The notes: generated by a model from the sequence alone, not told the origin. DNA of 64,000 bases from Leptospiraceae bacterium (GCA_016708435.1 JADJFV010000010.1:48035-112034), one strand, 5' to 3'. Numbered from the stretch's first letter, positions 42,893 to 53,199 are shown. Translations and numbers: made by a program.

Positions 42893-45800
42893 ATGAAAAA
42901 CGTAAATGTTATTTCAAACAAAGTAAGCTTAAGTAAAATCTTTTTCTATTTGCTACTTGCACTATCTTTAGCGTTCAGTGCCAATTGCGGAAAAAAGAAA
43001 AAGAAAGCAATGTTTTGGATGGCAGCCTTAACTGGCGGTGGCTCAACAACTTCATCCACAGGAACCCCTCAACAAGCAGACTCAAATGGAGTGCCTCTTC
43101 CTTCGAGTAATAATTCACCAGCTACTGCAACTACTTCCACTTCTGAAACTAATAGCACAGGAACAACTGCTTCTGTCCAAGAGGTTGCAAACCATGGGCA
43201 AGCAACCATTTCTGGAACTTTGAATGCTACAGACTGTAAAAATGCAAGCAATGTAACGATTCCATGTTCTAGTGACGCTGGATTAGACCTTACACAAGTT
43301 ACAATTCAATTGATCGACAGTCAAGGAAATGTAATTGGAACAACCAAACCAAATGCTGACGGAACCTATAGCTTTAATATCGCCGACTTGACAAACGGAG
43401 ATTATCGAGTATTGATCAATTCTGGCAATGGATTAAACTACGCCTACCAAGACTTGAACTTTACATTTAATCCAGTCAATGCAAATGCAAACAATATCAC
43501 TGGTGTTGATTTATCTTCCACTCGACTCTATCTTACTTCCGGTCCAGCAACTATCACAGGAACAGCTACAACTCCTGGCTTCAAAGACCAAAGCGGCTCA
43601 GTTATCGTCGCAGCAGGTCCGATGCCAGTTGGAACGACTGTGCAGCTAAAAGATGCAAATGGAAATGTGATTGCGACAACGACCACAAATGCAAGCGGAG
43701 TTTATACATTTAACCAAGCAAATCTTCCAAATGGGAATTATAGCATTACTGTTCTAGGCTCAGGACAATCGAGTGGTGGTCAGCCATTTACTGATACAAG
43801 TTCTGCTGTGCCGATTCAATTTAGCTTTGCTGGTAACAATCCGGCCACTCCAACTTTAGTTACAATTCCTGGATTAAGTTCCGCATGGAATCCTGCTAGC
43901 TCTGCTGTTGCAAATATCACTAACTGGGGCATAGCAAATGTTGCGATTAGTGGCTCTGATTTATCTGGTTTCACAGTAAATTTAAAAGATGCAAATGGAA
44001 ACATTGTAGGAACTACAACTACGGATGCTGCCGGTAAGTATTCTTTCAGCCAAACTCTATCCTCTGGTGTCTACTCTGTGGAAATTTCCAAAGCAGGATT
44101 CTTAACATCCTCAACCTCCTTTTCTTTCACTGCCAATCCAACTGGAAGTGCAACATCCGTTGCTCAATCAGGTGGTTTCAATAAAGTTGTTCCAAGACCT
44201 TCGAATGTAACAGGACAAGTTACCGCATCTGGAGTATCTAGAATTGAAGGAGCATCTATCAATTTCCGTCCAGATGGAACACAGCCGCCTTCCAACCTTC
44301 TTTATCTTGCGACTGGTTCTGACGACCGTCTTAGAAACTTAACATCCCTTTGGATGAGAGAGGCTTGTATTGCAATCGCGGCAAATGCTTGTTACAATGC
44401 TTGTGCTGCCGGTGGCTTTCAGCCAGCTTGCGTAGCAACGAATCAAGGTGCTGGTCCTTGGACTTACACTACTTACGCAAATAAAGTGTATGAGGTAAGT
44501 GGCAATAATGTAATGTTTACTGCTGTAGCGGGTAAATGGAGTTACTTCATTTCTGCTCCGGGATACATTGACTCTGCTGTAAATGTAATTACACTCAATG
44601 GTCAAGATGTAAATGCAGCGCCTGTTGTTCTAACACCCTCTACACATAGAGCCCAAATCGCTGGTCAAACTGTAGTTGCAGACACTTTGGTGAGTGGCAC
44701 TCGAAATTCTTATGGTGCTGCACTTCCTGGGTACACACAACAATCCGGTGTTCCTGGATTATTTGCGATTATGTTAGGAAACTCTGACAGTTCAGGTAAT
44801 TCTATTGCTCATATCACCACTACTTCAGCATCGGGAGCCTATGCTTTTGATGGAAATTCGAAAGTAGTAAGCCTTCCCTCTTCTTCTACCTTGTGTAATA
44901 TACCTTCTCTTGTAGGAGCGGTAGTAGCTGGTCAAACTTCCCTTTCTGGTCAAGCTTGTAATGATGCAGCAGATAGCTTGCGAGTTGCTTATGCAATTAG
45001 TCAATATGCAACTGCTTCCGCTCTCAGTGCAGCCCCATCGACGATAGTATCAAACTCTGTTTTAGCAACAACGCCAGTATGCTTCGGTTCTAATTGTCCG
45101 GGCGGCTACCAATTCAGAGGCGGTTCTTACAACGTCATTATTACTGACCCTTTGAAGCATATGGTTCCGACTTCGACAGGAGCTTTAGTAAATGCTGGAA
45201 CAGTGGCTTTAAACGGTCTCTTAACAGTTAATAGCACCGTAGCACATTTACCACGTCGTCAAATCACTGGAACTATCACAGACGCAATTTCAACCGGTGC
45301 ATTGAGCGGAGCTACTATAGAACTTGGTCGTGACACTGATTCTGACCCAAATACAATTACATGGGGTCCTGTAAGAAGAGATCCTGATACAATTTCTGGT
45401 TCTAGATTGGGAGCGACTGATATACAAGTTCCTTCCGTTTCTACAAACGCAAGTGGTCAATATACAATCGACAACGTGGATCCGGGAACTTATGTTATCA
45501 GAGTTACTAGACCTGGTTATGTAACGGAGTTAATTTCAGTTACAGTTCCAAGCACTGGTTCTCCCACTGTGGCAAATGTTCAGATCGTAGTAGACGGACC
45601 TAAAGGAAATCTTTCTGGTCGTATAGTGATCGCAGGTGGAGCAGCATTCACTGGCACATATACTCTAGAAATTGTTAATCCAACTGCTGGCACAAGGCCT
45701 ACTAGTGGAGTTGCTCCAGCTAGTTTAAGCTCTGGAACTTCTGCTTTTACAAATGTTCCGAACTACTCGGTATTCTCGATTAATCCTGGTCAATGGAAAG

Positions 45801-46708
45801 TTAAGTTTGCTTCTGCTGGATATGTTCCTGTAGAAGGAATTGTAACGATTCAACCAAGTGCAACTACCAACTTTGACATTGTAACTATGATTCCTGGCTC
45901 GCAAGCTCCAGCTTCGATTTCGGGAAGATTGCTCAATGCTCTTAACAACCAAGCTATTGCAACTGGCTTAACAGTTCGTATTCGTCCTGGAATCGGTGTT
46001 ACCAGTGGACCTTACGCATTGGATTCTAGTAATGCAACCATTGGAGCAGTTACATCGGCGGCAGATGGAAGTTATGTAATACCAAACGTCCCTGCTGGTA
46101 ATTACACGATTGAGATTTCTGGAAATGGTTTCGTAACAACCTACGAGACTGTGATTTCTGCTGGTGCAAATTCTGCCAATCAGAACATCTTAGTTTCACC
46201 TAGCTTACAAGCAGATGAAGTAAGAATTGTTCTTTCTTGGAATGCTACACCGCGTGACGTTGACTCGCACTTAGAATATGGTGACGGATCTACAACGCGT
46301 AAGAACCAAGTTGTTTGGAATGATAAATGTAGAAACCCTGGGGTATCAAATGCAGTGACCAAGTCTCCAGCACAGTGTGGCTCAGAAGACTTAACACTTG
46401 ACATTGACGTTGTGAACGGATATGGACCTGAAACAGTTTCGATGAAAGGAACCGTTTGGACTTCTCCTGCTGTTACTCGACTTGGATACAGTCTCTATAA
46501 CTGGTCCAATGAAGCAGCCCTTTCCACTTCCGGCTCAACTGTAAAAGTTTACAAATCCACTGGTCTTGTTAGAACCTACAACTCTGGTCCTGGGCAAGCT
46601 GGTAGATGGTGGCAGATTTTCTGCTTCGATAAAGCAACCAAAAACATTACTGACGTAGGTCAGGCAGGATGTAGTGCAAGCAGCTTCTTCAATGCAGCAC
46701 AAAATTAA
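42893..46708 (+). CDS. large surface lipoprotein with repeated Cna-B/carboxypeptidase-regulatory-like domains
   Basis: The 1271 aa begin with a lipoprotein signal (about 15-32, cleaving before Cys32 in FSANCGKKKKK) and a Ser/Thr-rich linker. A series of seven-stranded beta-sandwich repeats follows, each with a GTTTTDAAGKYSFSQ- or DGTYSFNIADL-like core (about 105-440, 890-1110). A middle region (about 450-860) has several Cys pairs. The last 180 residues, with LSWNATPRDVDSHLEYGDG and a terminal Trp/Cys-rich part, resemble the YfaP/DUF2135 domain. A strong promoter and terminator isolate it. It is probably an abundant surface adhesin or structural protein; the role is inferred. Confidence 0.8.
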   Translation: MKNVNVISNKVSLSKIFFYLLLALSLAFSANCGKKKKKAMFWMAALTGGGSTTSSTGTPQQADSNGVPLPSSNNSPATATTSTSETNSTGTTASVQEVANHGQATISGTLNATDCKNASNVTIPCSSDAGLDLTQVTIQLIDSQGNVIGTTKPNADGTYSFNIADLTNGDYRVLINSGNGLNYAYQDLNFTFNPVNANANNITGVDLSSTRLYLTSGPATITGTATTPGFKDQSGSVIVAAGPMPVGTTVQLKDANGNVIATTTTNASGVYTFNQANLPNGNYSITVLGSGQSSGGQPFTDTSSAVPIQFSFAGNNPATPTLVTIPGLSSAWNPASSAVANITNWGIANVAISGSDLSGFTVNLKDANGNIVGTTTTDAAGKYSFSQTLSSGVYSVEISKAGFLTSSTSFSFTANPTGSATSVAQSGGFNKVVPRPSNVTGQVTASGVSRIEGASINFRPDGTQPPSNLLYLATGSDDRLRNLTSLWMREACIAIAANACYNACAAGGFQPACVATNQGAGPWTYTTYANKVYEVSGNNVMFTAVAGKWSYFISAPGYIDSAVNVITLNGQDVNAAPVVLTPSTHRAQIAGQTVVADTLVSGTRNSYGAALPGYTQQSGVPGLFAIMLGNSDSSGNSIAHITTTSASGAYAFDGNSKVVSLPSSSTLCNIPSLVGAVVAGQTSLSGQACNDAADSLRVAYAISQYATASALSAAPSTIVSNSVLATTPVCFGSNCPGGYQFRGGSYNVIITDPLKHMVPTSTGALVNAGTVALNGLLTVNSTVAHLPRRQITGTITDAISTGALSGATIELGRDTDSDPNTITWGPVRRDPDTISGSRLGATDIQVPSVSTNASGQYTIDNVDPGTYVIRVTRPGYVTELISVTVPSTGSPTVANVQIVVDGPKGNLSGRIVIAGGAAFTGTYTLEIVNPTAGTRPTSGVAPASLSSGTSAFTNVPNYSVFSINPGQWKVKFASAGYVPVEGIVTIQPSATTNFDIVTMIPGSQAPASISGRLLNALNNQAIATGLTVRIRPGIGVTSGPYALDSSNATIGAVTSAADGSYVIPNVPAGNYTIEISGNGFVTTYETVISAGANSANQNILVSPSLQADEVRIVLSWNATPRDVDSHLEYGDGSTTRKNQVVWNDKCRNPGVSNAVTKSPAQCGSEDLTLDIDVVNGYGPETVSMKGTVWTSPAVTRLGYSLYNWSNEAALSTSGSTVKVYKSTGLVRTYNSGPGQAGRWWQIFCFDKATKNITDVGQAGCSASSFFNAAQN

Positions 46709-46731
46709 TCTCTAAACAAGATTTAAAACTA

Positions 46732-46765
46732 GAAACCCCTGAAGTCATTCAGGGGTTTTTTTATT
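46732..46765 (+). terminator. strong intrinsic terminator of the lipoprotein gene
   Basis: An 11-bp perfect stem AAACCCCTGAA/TTCAGGGGTTT with loop GTCA is followed by a T-run, 23 nt after the stop codon. Confidence 0.9.
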
Positions 46766-46791
46766 TCTACTCTAAACAAGCCAGTCACCTT

Positions 46792-46866
46792 TCCTGTCAC
46801 CCCCGAAATTTTTTATCGGGGGTCCCTACTTGTTGAGATTCCCGATAAAAGATTTCGGGAATGACA
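46792..46866. repeat. CCCGAAA/TTTCGGG inverted-repeat element
   Basis: CCCCCGAAAT...ATCGGGGG and TTCCCGA...TCGGGAA form two adjacent hairpins, flanked by TGTCA and TGACA. The second hairpin and its flanks match 26131-26160. It resembles a small dispersed mobile repeat. Confidence 0.7.
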
Positions 46867-46919
46867 ATCTGTTCGTCATTTTAAAAAATGTAAGGCTTTG
46901 TCTTGGCAATCTGACTATA

Positions 46920-47060
46920 GTCAAAAACATTTTTTGAGCGTTTAAGAATCCAGCGGTAAACAGTCAAAATCTTTTCTGAGCGTTTAAAAATCCAGCCGTA
47001 AACGCTCAAAATCTTTTGGTAAACTTTAACGCTGCGTTTTTAAACTTAGACGAGAGCGTC
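46920..47060. repeat. tandem repeat of about 42 bp
   Basis: Units reading GTCAAAA..TTTT.TGAGCGTTTAA(A/G)AATCCAGC(C/G)GTAAAC start at about 46920 and 46963, with a degenerate third copy from about 47005. No open frame runs through all of them. From here to 47319 I see nothing else, so the 611-nt gap after the lipoprotein holds a terminator, two repeat blocks and plain AT-rich DNA. Confidence 0.65.
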
Positions 47061-47319
47061 GGTAAACACTGACAAAGGTTTTCAAACAGAGAAGAAACAT
47101 TTGTTAAATAGAACAGGACGGGAGTTTGTAAAAGCAAAGTTTCTAACAACAAAAAAATGGATCCACTTGCCCTAAAGAAAAAGTGAAAAGGTTTGTAAGG
47201 CTTTGTTTATGAATGATCCTTTGAACACTTCGTGCTTCCTATATTGTCAAGTTTACGTTTAGAAACTATAAGTTTAGAAGAACAAGCTTTTGCCAGTTTT
47301 GAAATGCTTGAATCAGTTG

Positions 47320-47874
47320 TTATATTTCTTTTAAAGAAACGATTTTTTCGAATGCGGGAATTTCTTCTTGGAAGGTATATATCTTTTTATCTAGATAATT
47401 TCCATTTTGGGGACTAGTGAATACTTCTACTTTTTTATTGTCTACATCTACAATCCAATACTCTTCCACATTTCCCTTGGCGTAGGCATTTGCTTTTTCT
47501 CTGTCATAATTCAAAGAAGAAATGGAGATTTCAATAATGAGTCTTGCTGTTTCTGGCAGCGTATTTTTATAATCCAAAAAACTGCCATAGATAACAGAAA
47601 TATCTGGCTCTAATTCTGAGCCCCCTAGACGGACACTGTCTTCTTCCTGAATGAAAAAACCCGATGGTAGGATTCCTCTCAGCGAGTGAACTAAATAATG
47701 TTTGAAAAAAATATGTGCACTACTCTTTGTGATTTTCTCTACTATTACTCCTTCAAACAATTCTGTTTTTTCATATTGCGTTGGATTCTGTCTGCATAAC
47801 AACTCATAATCCTTTACAGAAATCTTTGTAAGCTTTACTTCCGGAAAATCTAAAATCGTGCTTTGCATAAACAA
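47320..47874 (-). CDS. Uma2-family (PD-(D/E)xK nuclease fold) protein
   Basis: A 184 aa Uma2/DUF820 protein with the restriction-endonuclease-like core: FEGVIVEKI, ELEPDISVIYG (catalytic Asp), RLIIEISISSLNYDREKANAY (Glu and downstream Lys) and EEYWIVDVDNKKVEVF. Uma2 proteins are numerous in some spirochaetes and cyanobacteria; their biological role is largely unknown. It stands alone between repeat DNA and the cyclase. Confidence 0.88.
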   Translation of the reverse strand: MFMQSTILDFPEVKLTKISVKDYELLCRQNPTQYEKTELFEGVIVEKITKSSAHIFFKHYLVHSLRGILPSGFFIQEEDSVRLGGSELEPDISVIYGSFLDYKNTLPETARLIIEISISSLNYDREKANAYAKGNVEEYWIVDVDNKKVEVFTSPQNGNYLDKKIYTFQEEIPAFEKIVSLKEI

Positions 47875-48066
47875 AAGAATGAAACCATTTTTAGGATTGT
47901 CAAGTAGGAATTAAGATTATAGGCAACGAACGCACTCCCGACTCTCTCAAAATTTAAAAGCTAGGTAAAAAAAGTGCTTTTTCAATTCTTGCCTTAGTAT
48001 AACTTGCTCGCATGATTCGATTTTGGGGCTTTTTTTCTCGAAATACCTTAGTTCCGATGGAGCGAA

Positions 48067-50076
48067 ATGAATTTAAAAAATAAGTTTATCGCTTCCTTTC
48101 TATTTTTAGGAATAATGAGTATAACCTCGATTGCAGTTGGGGTTTACTTTTTAAGTGTTCGTGTGTTCTACGAAAACTTTCTGGAGCATCACCTAAATAT
48201 TGCGAAGCATGTCGCCGCCTCCATTGAAGGCGAAAGGCATCAGGAATTCAACAAAACCTATTCCGTAAATGATCCTTCCTTTCAGCATTATTATAAATAT
48301 CTACAGAAAATAATTGAAAACGAAAAACATATTACCTTTCTTTATACCTTAAACCACAGCAAAGAAAACGGAGATTTTTCTTACGCCATTGATCCCTATG
48401 ATATTCGATATGATACGATTTGGATTGAAAGTCCCTATATTGGATTAGAAGTAAACTCGGATGATCGCGGTAGATTGACAGTGCGTTATGATAATTTCTT
48501 TTATACAGAAGGATTTGAAACAGACTACGGAGATAAAAAATTTATCATTCAAATTTTGCAACAACAGGATTCATCAGAAATAAAAATAAACGGAAATAAA
48601 GTTGTGTCTTACAACAAGAAAAAAAACGAATGGGCAACTCCGGATAATATCCTTTTGCCGGAAAGCGAAGCAGAATTGACAATCAAAATGTTCGGAGAAG
48701 AAATCAAATACACCTATTATTACAGCTTAAAAAATTCCATGTCCTCACCTCCAGGCGGAGTCTACCAGGAAAAAAATAATTCAATCGCACTCATTAAAGA
48801 AGCAGTTCGATCAGGAAAAAGTTTCATCATGCAAGAGGCAGCGCATATTGCCTATGGAAATTTGCTACTTGCCATTAGCCCCATTCGAAACAAGAAAGGC
48901 GAAAACATAGGAGCAGTCTTACTCGAAATCAGTGATAGAAAAGTTAGAGAATACAAAAACTCATTGTATTTCTTGTTTATATCGATTGGAATACTCTTTG
49001 CGGTCTTTTCCATTTTCGTTTCCTACGCACTCGCCCGCTATTTGACCAAGCCAATTACTGCTCTATCCATTGCGGTAGGCGAAATAGCTGATGGAAAAAT
49101 GGAGACAAGGGTAAGTGTAAATCGCAAAGATGAATTAGGTCAATTAAGTAAAAGCTTTAACAGTATGGCAAAGAGCATTGAGTCAGCCCATTCTGATTTA
49201 ACAAATACAAACGAGGCTTACAGTAGATTTGTCCCAATGGAATTCTTAAGCCTTCTTGGCAAAAAGAGTATTCTAGATGTTCAACTTGCAGACCAAATCC
49301 AAAAAGAAATGTCTATTCTATTCTCCGACATACGCTCGTTTACCTCACTCTCCGAGCAGATGACACCGGAGGAAAATTTTAATTTTCTAAATGCATACCT
49401 GAGGCGGGTAGGTCCTATTATCCGCCACAACAATGGCTTCATAGACAAATACATAGGTGATGCAATCATGGCACTTTTTCCAGTATCACCGGAAGACTCT
49501 GTTCGTTCCGCGATTGAAATCCAAAACGAAATTCGCGTTTATAATGCTCGCCGTAAAAAGAAAGGCTATGCTGCAATCACTATCGGAATTGGAATTCATA
49601 CAGGAACTCTAATGCTGGGAACTATCGGAGAGCATGAAAGAATGGAAGGAACTGTAATTTCCGATGCAGTCAACTTAGCTTCCCGCATCGAAGGTCTAAC
49701 CAAAACTTACGGCTCAGGAATCTTAATCAGTGACAGAACGCTTTCCAGATTAAGTGATCCAACTATTTACAATTATAGAATGATCGATAGTGTAGTCGTC
49801 AAAGGAAAACAAGAACCTGTTACTGTTTTTGAAATCTATGATGGATACGAGGAAAGTATCTTCGAACGAATCCAAAAAACAAAATACGATTTCGAACTTG
49901 GAATTCTTTCTTACTCAAATAAAGAATTTTCCGTCGCTCTTGGACTCTTTCAAAATGTTCTGAGAATTAATCCAACAGACATCTCCGCAAAACTCTATAT
50001 CAAGCGTTGTGAAGATGCAATCCGCCTGGGCATCAGCGACGACTGGACAAGTATAGAGATTTTGACGCATAAGTAG
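48067..50076 (+). CDS. membrane class III adenylate/guanylate cyclase
   Basis: The 669 aa have two membrane helices (about 8-28 and 303-324) enclosing a periplasmic sensor region. A HAMP domain (about 325-380) leads to a class III cyclase domain (about 412-590). Metal-binding Asp residues are in ILFSDIRSFT and YIGDAIMALF; IDKYIGD (Lys) and ISDAVNLASRIE fit an adenylate rather than guanylate cyclase. A short tail resembling a tetratricopeptide repeat ends the protein. It converges on the beta-helix lipoprotein with only 7 nt between the stops. Confidence 0.9.
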   Translation: MNLKNKFIASFLFLGIMSITSIAVGVYFLSVRVFYENFLEHHLNIAKHVAASIEGERHQEFNKTYSVNDPSFQHYYKYLQKIIENEKHITFLYTLNHSKENGDFSYAIDPYDIRYDTIWIESPYIGLEVNSDDRGRLTVRYDNFFYTEGFETDYGDKKFIIQILQQQDSSEIKINGNKVVSYNKKKNEWATPDNILLPESEAELTIKMFGEEIKYTYYYSLKNSMSSPPGGVYQEKNNSIALIKEAVRSGKSFIMQEAAHIAYGNLLLAISPIRNKKGENIGAVLLEISDRKVREYKNSLYFLFISIGILFAVFSIFVSYALARYLTKPITALSIAVGEIADGKMETRVSVNRKDELGQLSKSFNSMAKSIESAHSDLTNTNEAYSRFVPMEFLSLLGKKSILDVQLADQIQKEMSILFSDIRSFTSLSEQMTPEENFNFLNAYLRRVGPIIRHNNGFIDKYIGDAIMALFPVSPEDSVRSAIEIQNEIRVYNARRKKKGYAAITIGIGIHTGTLMLGTIGEHERMEGTVISDAVNLASRIEGLTKTYGSGILISDRTLSRLSDPTIYNYRMIDSVVVKGKQEPVTVFEIYDGYEESIFERIQKTKYDFELGILSYSNKEFSVALGLFQNVLRINPTDISAKLYIKRCEDAIRLGISDDWTSIEILTHK

Positions 50077-50083
50077 TTTGCGA

Positions 50084-52390
50084 CTAATACCCATTAGTCT
50101 CATACTGATACAACTTAATACCCTGCGTTGTCACATCGGCACAACCACCACTGAGTGTGCTAGAAGAAACTAAATTCCCATGCCCCTGATAAGAACCAAT
50201 ATTAGGAGTCAGGAGACAATCTTCATTAGCCTCACATAGTCCGTTGTCGTTTCCGACACCGTCGTTTAGTAATTCAATTGAGTTACGTAAAAAAGTTACA
50301 TTGCTTCCTGTGTATGTGTGCGTAATCATATTCGATGCAGAAGGACAAGCAGCACCTACGCTCGATAGATTCGCATTGCGCAAAACTGTATCAGTGCTCT
50401 TTAAAGAAAGATCCCATATTGTGCAATTTCCTGAGTTGCAAACACCTAAATGCAAGGTGCTTGGAAAACTAGCTGAATTATATTTTCCTATACCCTTATA
50501 GAGATGGTCAAATCTCACCCAGTCAGTCATTGAACCGAGAGCAACTCCATTTGCATTTCCACTTAAGCTAGGTGTTGAATTTTTTAAATCTGTTGCAGAA
50601 TATCCCACGAAAGTATTCGATATGCTAGCAATATTTAAGGGAGCAGTAAAATCTGATGGTGAAACAGGAACACAGCTCGCATTCATTCCTCCACTACTTG
50701 CCGTATAAATGCAAGTTGCTGTCGATGTTTTAACAATTCCCGTGAAATAGGAATCAGATAAATTTAAATTTACGTGCCCTGTTGGGTTATTACTTGCAGC
50801 AATGTTATGAACTGTAATTGAACTTCCTGAAATCAAATCAATTCCGTGATTTTGATGGTTAAATACAACCACATTCGCAAATAACCCATTATTGCTAGTT
50901 GTGTAACGAATTCCGTAATTATTTGTATTCGCCGTGCTAATGTTTAAAATAGAATTATTATGAGAATTAGTTTGCATCAGAACGCATTCAGCGGCGGAGC
51001 TAATAACCGTTGCATTCATAATTGTATTACTCTTAGAACTAGTTATCTGAATACCGTCAGTCGCCATATTAGAAATACTAATACCATTTACTAAATTATC
51101 ATCACTCGTAGAAAGGAATAGCCCGTTGCCATTAGCCGGAGAAGTGCCGAGCGTTTGTGAAAGAACGACATCTTCTAAATAATTGTTTGATGCTGTATTC
51201 AAATTGATCGCATTATTAATATTACTCGTCGCAGCACAATTCATTCCTACATTTTGAATCTTTACATTCTTCAATACACTAAACTTAGTCGCAGATAAAA
51301 GCACACCGTAAGCATTTTGTGTGCTATTTCCAAAATCAAAACTTCCTTCTAGCCATGTGAATGTTCTATTTGAAATGTCAATGCCTGCAATTGCATTGCA
51401 ACTCCCAGTAGTTCGAATAGACTTAATTCCATTTGGATTAATAACTACTGATACTTTGTTAGCAGAAATTGTAATTGAATTTGCTAGAATAGAAACATCA
51501 TATAAGTAAATATTCCCACTTGCATTTGGAGTAATTGTTCCACTTGTATCAAATCCGTTTGTCCATAATTTTAAAGGGTTACTAACAGCTAACGTCGTCG
51601 TTCCTTCTTTTACAATGATTGTAAGACTTTGCCATACGTTATTCGTCCAATCAATTAGATCAGAAAGATACTTTCCTTTTTTGAGACCTGTTGAGTAAAA
51701 GGACACTCCTCCAGTAGTAGAATTAGTTTTACAAATCCAGTTGAGAGCAGAAAGATTATCAGTAGCTGTTAGCCCCGTGCAAGTAGACCTAGACGGTATA
51801 TCGAATTTGCGAATCTCTCCTGCATGAACGCAAGTTCTGTATCCACCTGTGTTTGCCGTATTACAAGCAGTATCCGCTTGAGAGAAAATATCTTTCGTGA
51901 AATCACGGTTGATATAGTCATTCCATTTGAGTCCATTTGTCGTATAAGCAGGATTAACCGTCATGACTGCACAAGTAATATTCGCATTTGTAACGTTAGC
52001 CGTAATAGTTCCTGATGCATTGGCAATAGAGCAGACAAAACCAGTCGGATTTGTTTTGATTGTAATTGCATAAGTAGAGCCAGAAGCCAAGCCAGTAAAC
52101 GAATAGGTGTTTGTTGCCGTAAAAGTTAAATCGTTTGCTACATTGTTTTGTAAGATGAGAGTTCCAGCGGTAAATCCTGAGATGCTTCCACTCACTGAAA
52201 AACTTGTCGATCCTGTCCCTGTCCCGGTTCCTGTTCCTGTTGCAGTGCCAGTTCCTTGCAGCGACCGGTTCTGAGAGGAAATAAGGAAACTTCCAAACAA
52301 AGCAGAAGGTGAGCTAATATCAAAGGGAGATTTCTTTGCCTTTAGACAACCAAATAAACTGAAACAAATAATGATTGCGAGCGTTTTCAT
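50084..52390 (-). CDS. parallel beta-helix lipoprotein
   Basis: The 768 aa have a lipoprotein signal (MKTLAIIICFSLFGC, Cys15) and a low-complexity Gly-Thr stretch (about 45-58) encoded by in-frame hexanucleotide repeats (52211-52258). A small beta domain (about 60-140) and a Cys-containing DUF1566-like segment (about 150-230) follow. Then come many PbH1-type turns (about 275-560) rich in Asn, such as NNAINLNTASNNYLEDV and DNLVNGISISNMATDGIQI. The C-terminus has four cysteines. Such right-handed helices usually bind or cleave polysaccharides, or act as surface adhesins; no catalytic site was recognised. Confidence 0.8.
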   Translation of the reverse strand: MKTLAIIICFSLFGCLKAKKSPFDISSPSALFGSFLISSQNRSLQGTGTATGTGTGTGTGSTSFSVSGSISGFTAGTLILQNNVANDLTFTATNTYSFTGLASGSTYAITIKTNPTGFVCSIANASGTITANVTNANITCAVMTVNPAYTTNGLKWNDYINRDFTKDIFSQADTACNTANTGGYRTCVHAGEIRKFDIPSRSTCTGLTATDNLSALNWICKTNSTTGGVSFYSTGLKKGKYLSDLIDWTNNVWQSLTIIVKEGTTTLAVSNPLKLWTNGFDTSGTITPNASGNIYLYDVSILANSITISANKVSVVINPNGIKSIRTTGSCNAIAGIDISNRTFTWLEGSFDFGNSTQNAYGVLLSATKFSVLKNVKIQNVGMNCAATSNINNAINLNTASNNYLEDVVLSQTLGTSPANGNGLFLSTSDDNLVNGISISNMATDGIQITSSKSNTIMNATVISSAAECVLMQTNSHNNSILNISTANTNNYGIRYTTSNNGLFANVVVFNHQNHGIDLISGSSITVHNIAASNNPTGHVNLNLSDSYFTGIVKTSTATCIYTASSGGMNASCVPVSPSDFTAPLNIASISNTFVGYSATDLKNSTPSLSGNANGVALGSMTDWVRFDHLYKGIGKYNSASFPSTLHLGVCNSGNCTIWDLSLKSTDTVLRNANLSSVGAACPSASNMITHTYTGSNVTFLRNSIELLNDGVGNDNGLCEANEDCLLTPNIGSYQGHGNLVSSSTLSGGCADVTTQGIKLYQYETNGY

Positions 52391-52553
52391 AATATATTTA
52401 ACAAGTTATGGAAAGGAAATTACCAATAATCCATTTTTTTAGTAAAATAAACCACTACCATATTGATTTCAAGCGAAGGTCCCAATTCAATAATACTTCT
52501 AGCGGCGGATCGATGTTAGTGGACAAATGTCATTACATTAAGAAAGAAGAATC

Positions 52554-52634
52554 AACCGCGAAGGGCACGAAGAATGCGAGGAAAAGATAGGATTTCATGG
52601 TAAACCCCTTCGTGAACTTCGTGCTCTTCGTGGT
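52554..52634. repeat. CGAAG-family inverted repeat, full copy
   Basis: The left arm AACCGCGAAGGGCACGAAG and the right arm CTTCGTGCTCTTCGTGGT are near-perfect inverted repeats around a 30-nt centre. It is the best copy of the family seen at 164 and 10992. The spacer 52391-52734 shows nothing else except the AGGAG site of the next gene (52722-52726). Confidence 0.8.
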
Positions 52635-52734
52635 GAAAAATCTTTATCTTAATGACTGTCGATCTTGCGATTTATAAAGAAGCCTAGTTTATCTTTTCTT
52701 AAATTATCCGATAAAAAGAGCTAGGAGATTCAAC

Positions 52735-53193
52735 TTGCAAAAAACATCTTTTTTAAATACTAAAGTAATTCTTTCCATATTCCTATTCCTGATTTCCATA
52801 TCCATACATGCAACAACGGATGAAGTTTTATTGTATGCAGCGGAAAAGGGAGATTTGTCACAAGTAAAAACTGCTCTCAACTGGGATGGGGATGTAAATG
52901 CTTCCGATAAAAATGGGGCAACCGTTTTAATCAAAGCCTGTGAAAATGGACATAAAGTAATCGTAGATTTATTGCTTCGCAAAGGCGCCGAAGTAAACGC
53001 CAGAGATAAGACCGGCGCTACTGCTTTAATCTATGCAAGCATTGTAGGTGACAAGAAAATTGTAGAGCTTTTAATTAAATACGGAGCAGATGTAAATATA
53101 AAAGACTCCGGCGGAAAATCACCATTATCCGAAGCCACTCAATTTCAAAATAAAGAAGTAATCGAACTCCTAAAAGCCGCAGGCGCAAAGTAA
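52735..53193 (+). CDS. small exported ankyrin-repeat protein
   Basis: The 152 aa start at TTG, with AGGAG 8 nt upstream. A signal peptide (about 1-26, TKVILSIFLFLISISIHA) precedes four ankyrin repeats (LLYAAEKGDL, GATVLIKACENGH, GATALIYASIVGD and GKSPLSEATQ). It is a short relative of the pair at 36428-38022 and stands alone. Confidence 0.87.
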   Translation: MQKTSFLNTKVILSIFLFLISISIHATTDEVLLYAAEKGDLSQVKTALNWDGDVNASDKNGATVLIKACENGHKVIVDLLLRKGAEVNARDKTGATALIYASIVGDKKIVELLIKYGADVNIKDSGGKSPLSEATQFQNKEVIELLKAAGAK

Positions 53194-53199
53194 TAAATT

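Noticed and set aside
46920..47060. CRISPR array
   Set aside because: The units are directly adjacent without unique spacers, only two to three copies exist and no cas gene is nearby.
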